NCBI GenBank assembly: GCA_040220855.1
Contig: JAVJVZ010000030.1
Location: 1-64,000, forward strand
Reading direction: 5' to 3'
Source: JACKNG01 sp040220855
GTDB taxonomy: Bacteria > Pseudomonadota > Gammaproteobacteria > Ga0077536
DNA: 64,000 nt
Below, in pieces: positions 60,966 to 64,000 of the stretch. Both the position numbers and the translations under genes were made by a program. The number at the start of each line of letters is the position of its first letter. The first letter of the stretch is position 1. Below the pieces are notes generated by a model. That model saw only the letters and a list, made by a program, of their open reading frames with translations. It was not told where the DNA came from and made no database searches.

Positions 60966-62171
60966 ATGTCCACGTTGCCCGAGATCCCCTACGGCGCCTA
61001 CTGGTCGACACCGTTCTGCAAGTGGCAGACGGATTTCCAGCACCTGCACGCACTGCGGTTTGCCGCACACGTCGTGCGCGAGGAGTTCGCGCTGCGCGCA
61101 TGGCCGGCGGCCGGCTTCGACTTCGCCGTGCTCGGCACCACCATCCCGCAGGCGCAGTGCTTCTACGGCGCGCCCTGGCTGACCCACCTCGCAGGACTCG
61201 GCGCCATCTCGGGGCCGACGGTGGCGCAGGCCTGCGCCACCGGGGTACGCGCGATCGCGACTGCCATGGGCGAGATCGCGCTCGGCATGGCGGAGTGCGC
61301 ACTCGTCGTCACTGCCGACCGCACCTCCAACGGGCCGCATCTTTATTATCCCGAGCCGGCCGCGCCGGGTGGCACGGGGCGCCACGAGAACTGGGTGCTC
61401 GACAACTTCGCCTGCGACCCGGCCGGCGGCAACGCGATGATCGAGACGGCGGAAAACGTCGCGGCGAAACACGGCATCGACACCGCCGAGCAGCACGAGC
61501 TGGTGTTGCTGCGCTATGCGCAGTACCAGGATGCGCTGGCCGACGAGCGCGCCTTCCAGCGCCGCTACATGCGTCTGCCCTTCACGGTGCCGCGGGCGCG
61601 TTTCGACAAGGCGGCGGGGACTGTCGCGGGCGATGTCGGGATCACCCCGACCAATGCCGCCGCGCTCGCGGCACTCGCGCCGGTGCGCGCCGGCGGCAGC
61701 GTCACTTACGCTGCGCAGACGCACCCGGCCGACGGCAATGCGGCGCTCGTGGTGACGACGCCCGCGCGCGCCCGCGAGCTCAGTCGAGATGCCAACGTGC
61801 GCGTGCGTCTGCGCGGCATCGGCCAGGCGCGCGTCGCGCAGGCCTGGATGCCCGAGGCGGTGGTGCCGGCAGCGACCGTCGCGCTCACCAGGGCCGGCCT
61901 CGGTTTCGGCGATCTCGCCGCGCTGAAGACCCACAACCCGTTCGCCGTCAATGACATTCTGCTCGCGCGCCGGAGCGGCTTTCCGCTTGCGCGCATGAAC
62001 AACTACGGCTGCTCGCTGATCTGGGGCCATCCCCAGGCGCCGACCGGTACGCGTGCGATCATCGAGCTCATCGAGGAACTCGCATTGCGGGGCGGCGGGC
62101 ATGGTCTCTTCACCGGCTGCGCCGCGGGTGACACCGCAATGGCACTGGTGCTGACGGTCGACATCGCGTAG
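60966..62171 (+). CDS. thiolase family protein of the ketone operon
   Basis: A 401-aa thiolase-fold enzyme. The nucleophile is C90 in AQACATGVRAI; the C-terminal MNNYGCSLIWGHPQAPTG carries the catalytic His and GLFTGCAAGDTAMA the second Cys. The usual NEAFA motif is replaced by THNPFAVND. It would cleave the beta-ketoacyl-CoA made by the ligase into an acyl-CoA and acetyl-CoA, ending the pathway. GCAGGAGTAGCCGAG is the ribosome binding site. Last gene of the operon; it converges with the motor genes 88 bp away. Confidence 0.88.
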   Translation: MSTLPEIPYGAYWSTPFCKWQTDFQHLHALRFAAHVVREEFALRAWPAAGFDFAVLGTTIPQAQCFYGAPWLTHLAGLGAISGPTVAQACATGVRAIATAMGEIALGMAECALVVTADRTSNGPHLYYPEPAAPGGTGRHENWVLDNFACDPAGGNAMIETAENVAAKHGIDTAEQHELVLLRYAQYQDALADERAFQRRYMRLPFTVPRARFDKAAGTVAGDVGITPTNAAALAALAPVRAGGSVTYAAQTHPADGNAALVVTTPARARELSRDANVRVRLRGIGQARVAQAWMPEAVVPAATVALTRAGLGFGDLAALKTHNPFAVNDILLARRSGFPLARMNNYGCSLIWGHPQAPTGTRAIIELIEELALRGGGHGLFTGCAAGDTAMALVLTVDIA

Positions 62172-62259
62172 GAGACGGCGACGCGCCGCCGCCCGTCGGG
62201 GTTTCCCGGGGCGCGGCCTGCCTTGCCCGCGCGCGCCTCGCCGTGGGCGTAGGCGGTGC

Positions 62260-63405
62260 TCAGCGACTGGTCAGCTTGAACTCGATGCGCCGGTTGCGCG
62301 CGAGCGCGGCGGCGTCGTCGCCGGCATCGATGGGATGATTGGCGCCGAAGCCGGCGGCGGCAAGGCGGCCCGGTGGAATACCGAAGCGGATCAGTTCGCG
62401 CACGATGGCGATCGCGCGCGCCGTCGACAGCTCCCAGTTGGAGGGAAAGCGCTCGGTGCTGATGGGACGGCGGTCGGTGTGGCCGTCGACCCGCAGGATC
62501 CAGTCGATATCGGCCGGGATCTCGTCCATCAGCCGGGCCAGCGTGCCGGCCACGTGGGCGACCTGGCGGCGTCCGGCCGGGCCGAGTTCGTCGGTTCCGC
62601 TGGCGAACAGGAGTTCGGCCGGCAGCACGAAGCGGTCGCCGACCACGCGTACGCCGGGCGCCTCGGCAAGGGCCTCGCGCAGGCGTCCGAAGAAATCGGA
62701 GCGGTAACGCTGCAGCTGCGCGGCCTTCGCCGCGAGCGCGACGTTGAGCTTCTCGCCGAGCTCGGCGATCTGCAGGTCCTTCTCACGCGCCTCGCGCTCG
62801 GCTACCTCGAGCGTCTCGGCGAGCCGGCCGAGCTGGGCGCGCAGCTCGCTCAGCTGGCGATTGAGATGTTCGATCTGCGCCTGGACGGCGAGGTTGAGCG
62901 CGTTCTCCTCGGCGAGTGCCGCACGCACGTCGTCACGCTCGGCGAGCGCCTGTTCGACATCGCGTTCGAGGCGCGCTTTCAGCGATTCGAGTGCTGCCAC
63001 GTCGTTTTCGAGCCGTGCCAGCTCGCGCGATTGCGCGTCGAGCTCGTGACCCTGCTCGGCGATCAGCCCGGCGCGCTCCTCGAGCAGCGCGGCCTGCTCG
63101 CCGATGGTCTCCTGTTGCGCAGCCTGGGCTTTCTCGGCCGCAGCGAGACTGGCCGTGCGCATGGCGAGCAGCTCGGACACGCGCGCATGCTCGACGCGTT
63201 GCATGGAGAGCAGGTCGGCGAGCTCGGTGACGCGCGCATTGAGCCGCTCGAGAGCGCGGTCGCGGCCGAGTATCGCCCCGGTCAGGAACTGCTGGCCGAC
63301 CGCGGCGACCAGCAGCACGAAGATCACCACCATCAGCAGCGAGGCGACGGCGTCCACGAACGCCGGCCACACGTCGAGCGGGCGTCGGCGCCGCGCGAGG
63401 TTCAC
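62260..63405 (-). CDS. MotB/OmpA-like protein with long coiled coil
   Basis: A 381-aa inner-membrane protein. A basic N-terminus is followed by one membrane helix (FVDAVASLLMVVIFVLLVAAV) with an Asp (D18) at the proton-binding position of MotB-like stators. Residues about 45-250 are a long coiled coil, and the C-terminal OmpA domain (about 255-380) has LPAELLFASGTDELGPAG, VDGHTDRRPIS and ARNRRIEFKLT for binding peptidoglycan. Its GTG start overlaps the stop of the MotA/TolQ/ExbB-like gene (GTGA). Together they form a proton-driven motor unit of unknown output. Confidence 0.85.
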   Translation of the reverse strand: MNLARRRRPLDVWPAFVDAVASLLMVVIFVLLVAAVGQQFLTGAILGRDRALERLNARVTELADLLSMQRVEHARVSELLAMRTASLAAAEKAQAAQQETIGEQAALLEERAGLIAEQGHELDAQSRELARLENDVAALESLKARLERDVEQALAERDDVRAALAEENALNLAVQAQIEHLNRQLSELRAQLGRLAETLEVAEREAREKDLQIAELGEKLNVALAAKAAQLQRYRSDFFGRLREALAEAPGVRVVGDRFVLPAELLFASGTDELGPAGRRQVAHVAGTLARLMDEIPADIDWILRVDGHTDRRPISTERFPSNWELSTARAIAIVRELIRFGIPPGRLAAAGFGANHPIDAGDDAAALARNRRIEFKLTSR

Positions 63406-64000
63406 GACTTGCGCACCGCCAGCGCGTTGGCAATGGTCCGGGTCATCAGGCGCAGCTCGTCACGCAGCTCCTCGCCGATATTGTCGTCGCGCTCGTGGCC
63501 GGCGATGCGCGCAATGTGCTGCACGAGTTCCTCCTGCTGTTCCGCAAGCCGCGCGAAGCGCTCGTTCTGCTCGCCGACGAGGCGATTGAAACGCGTCAGC
63601 GTTTCGGCCAGCTCGGCCTGCTGCTGGCGCTGGCGCTCGCGTTCGTGCTCGTCGGCGCGCGCGGTGCGCTGCATGCGATCGAGTGCGTCGGCGGTTTTCT
63701 CGAGCAGTGCCTCGACGTAGGCCGAGGCGCCGCCGAGGGGGGCATCGTCGACGCTCAAGCCGCTGGACAGGCGCGTGCTGCCGGAGAGCCATTCCTCGAG
63801 TTCGTTGACGAAGCGGTTCTGCGCGTGGCCGGCCTGCAGATCGAGAAAACCGAGCACGAGCGAACCGGCGAGGCCGAACAGCGAGGACGAGAAGGCCGTG
63901 CCCATGCCGGTGAGCGGGCCTTCCAGGTTGGCCTTGAGGTTCTCGAAGATGGCGGCGCCGTCGGCCCCCTCGACCGCCATGCCGCGGATCACGTTCGCCA
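63402..64000 (-). CDS. MotA/TolQ/ExbB-like protein (partial at window edge)
   Basis: The C-terminal ~199 residues of a proton-channel protein whose start lies beyond base 64000. The visible part holds a membrane-helix pair typical of the family (TGMGTAFSSSLFGLAGSLVLGFLD) followed by a cytoplasmic coiled coil (about 100 residues rich in Glu/Arg/Gln) ending NALAVRKS. The long tail is unusual for TolQ/ExbB and recalls stators with tail extensions. It is translationally coupled to the MotB/OmpA-like gene. Confidence 0.8.
   Translation of the reverse strand, partial: ANVIRGMAVEGADGAAIFENLKANLEGPLTGMGTAFSSSLFGLAGSLVLGFLDLQAGHAQNRFVNELEEWLSGSTRLSSGLSVDDAPLGGASAYVEALLEKTADALDRMQRTARADEHERERQRQQQAELAETLTRFNRLVGEQNERFARLAEQQEELVQHIARIAGHERDDNIGEELRDELRLMTRTIANALAVRKS

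Noticed and set aside
62260..64000. Zorya anti-phage system
   Set aside because: Only a stator-like pair is visible and no ZorC/ZorD-type gene lies in the window; kept as an open question rather than a call.
1..64000. tRNA, rRNA, CRISPR arrays, insertion sequences, prophage genes
   Set aside because: No tRNA T-loop pattern in the longer gaps, no direct-repeat array, no transposase or integrase motif seen.

Overview
The window is about 64 kb of very GC-rich, gene-dense DNA with short intergenic gaps, many ATGA/GTGA start-stop overlaps and GGAGG-type ribosome binding sites. Exported proteins with VPLPAAAWLL-type C-terminal sorting signals, a TorF-like porin, RND efflux, otsA/otsB/glk and an acetone-carboxylase-like gamma subunit point to an environmental proteobacterium, most likely gammaproteobacterial. 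That placement is inferred from gene content. I see no rRNA, tRNA, CRISPR array, insertion sequence or phage gene, so this looks like ordinary chromosome.

Layout. 0.1-6.7 kb: an SDR and a thiolase (divergent), a Tat-type DUF1326 protein, a secreted protein of unknown function, an epoxide-hydrolase-like enzyme and a glutamate dehydrogenase family enzyme. 6.8-12.3 kb: two tiny membrane proteins, an OmpR-type response regulator, a soluble hybrid histidine kinase, small proteins, and a well-formed candidate small RNA (11755-11856, minus strand). 12.3-16.2 kb: HMG-CoA lyase, enoyl-CoA hydratase, an AhpD-like protein and an amidase, all on the minus strand. 16.4-18.6 kb: a decayed MlaF-like ABC ATPase, then an amidoligase/glutamine-amidotransferase-fold pair.

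18.6-25 kb is a coherent cell-surface module on the minus strand: an ECF sigma factor, its anti-sigma factor and a subtilase in one operon, next to a TorF-like porin, a CHRD protein and a fused sorting-signal/sugar-dehydrogenase protein. Three upstream regions share a TTGAAC-N17-CGATCY-like motif, a candidate promoter for this sigma factor. 25-28.7 kb: an FAD-linked oxidase, an MFS transporter and a luciferase-like oxidoreductase in one operon. 28.9-38 kb: a FIST sensor protein, an RND efflux pair, an SDR and an ankyrin-repeat membrane protein.

38-43.1 kb is a tightly coupled trehalose/glucose operon (otsB, GH15, otsA, glk). It is followed at 43.2-46.8 kb by a two-gene unit made of a 655-aa protein of unknown function and a pyruvate-phosphate-dikinase-like protein that lacks the PEP/pyruvate domain. 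This pair is one of the best candidates here for an undescribed system. 46.8-49.7 kb: an alcohol dehydrogenase without its structural zinc loop, an esterase and a DUF445 protein.

51.7-62.2 kb is a ketone-carboxylation operon with the order and subunit types of acetophenone carboxylase: HyuA-like, small zinc-ribbon, HyuA-like, HyuB-like and a fifth protein. A phenylacetate-CoA-ligase-family enzyme, an inorganic pyrophosphatase and a thiolase follow. Together they would carboxylate a methyl ketone to a beta-keto acid, activate it with CoA and cleave it to acyl-CoA plus acetyl-CoA. A divergent GAF/CdaR-type regulator (49.7-51.5 kb) probably controls it. The window ends inside a MotA/TolQ/ExbB-like and OmpA/MotB-like motor pair.
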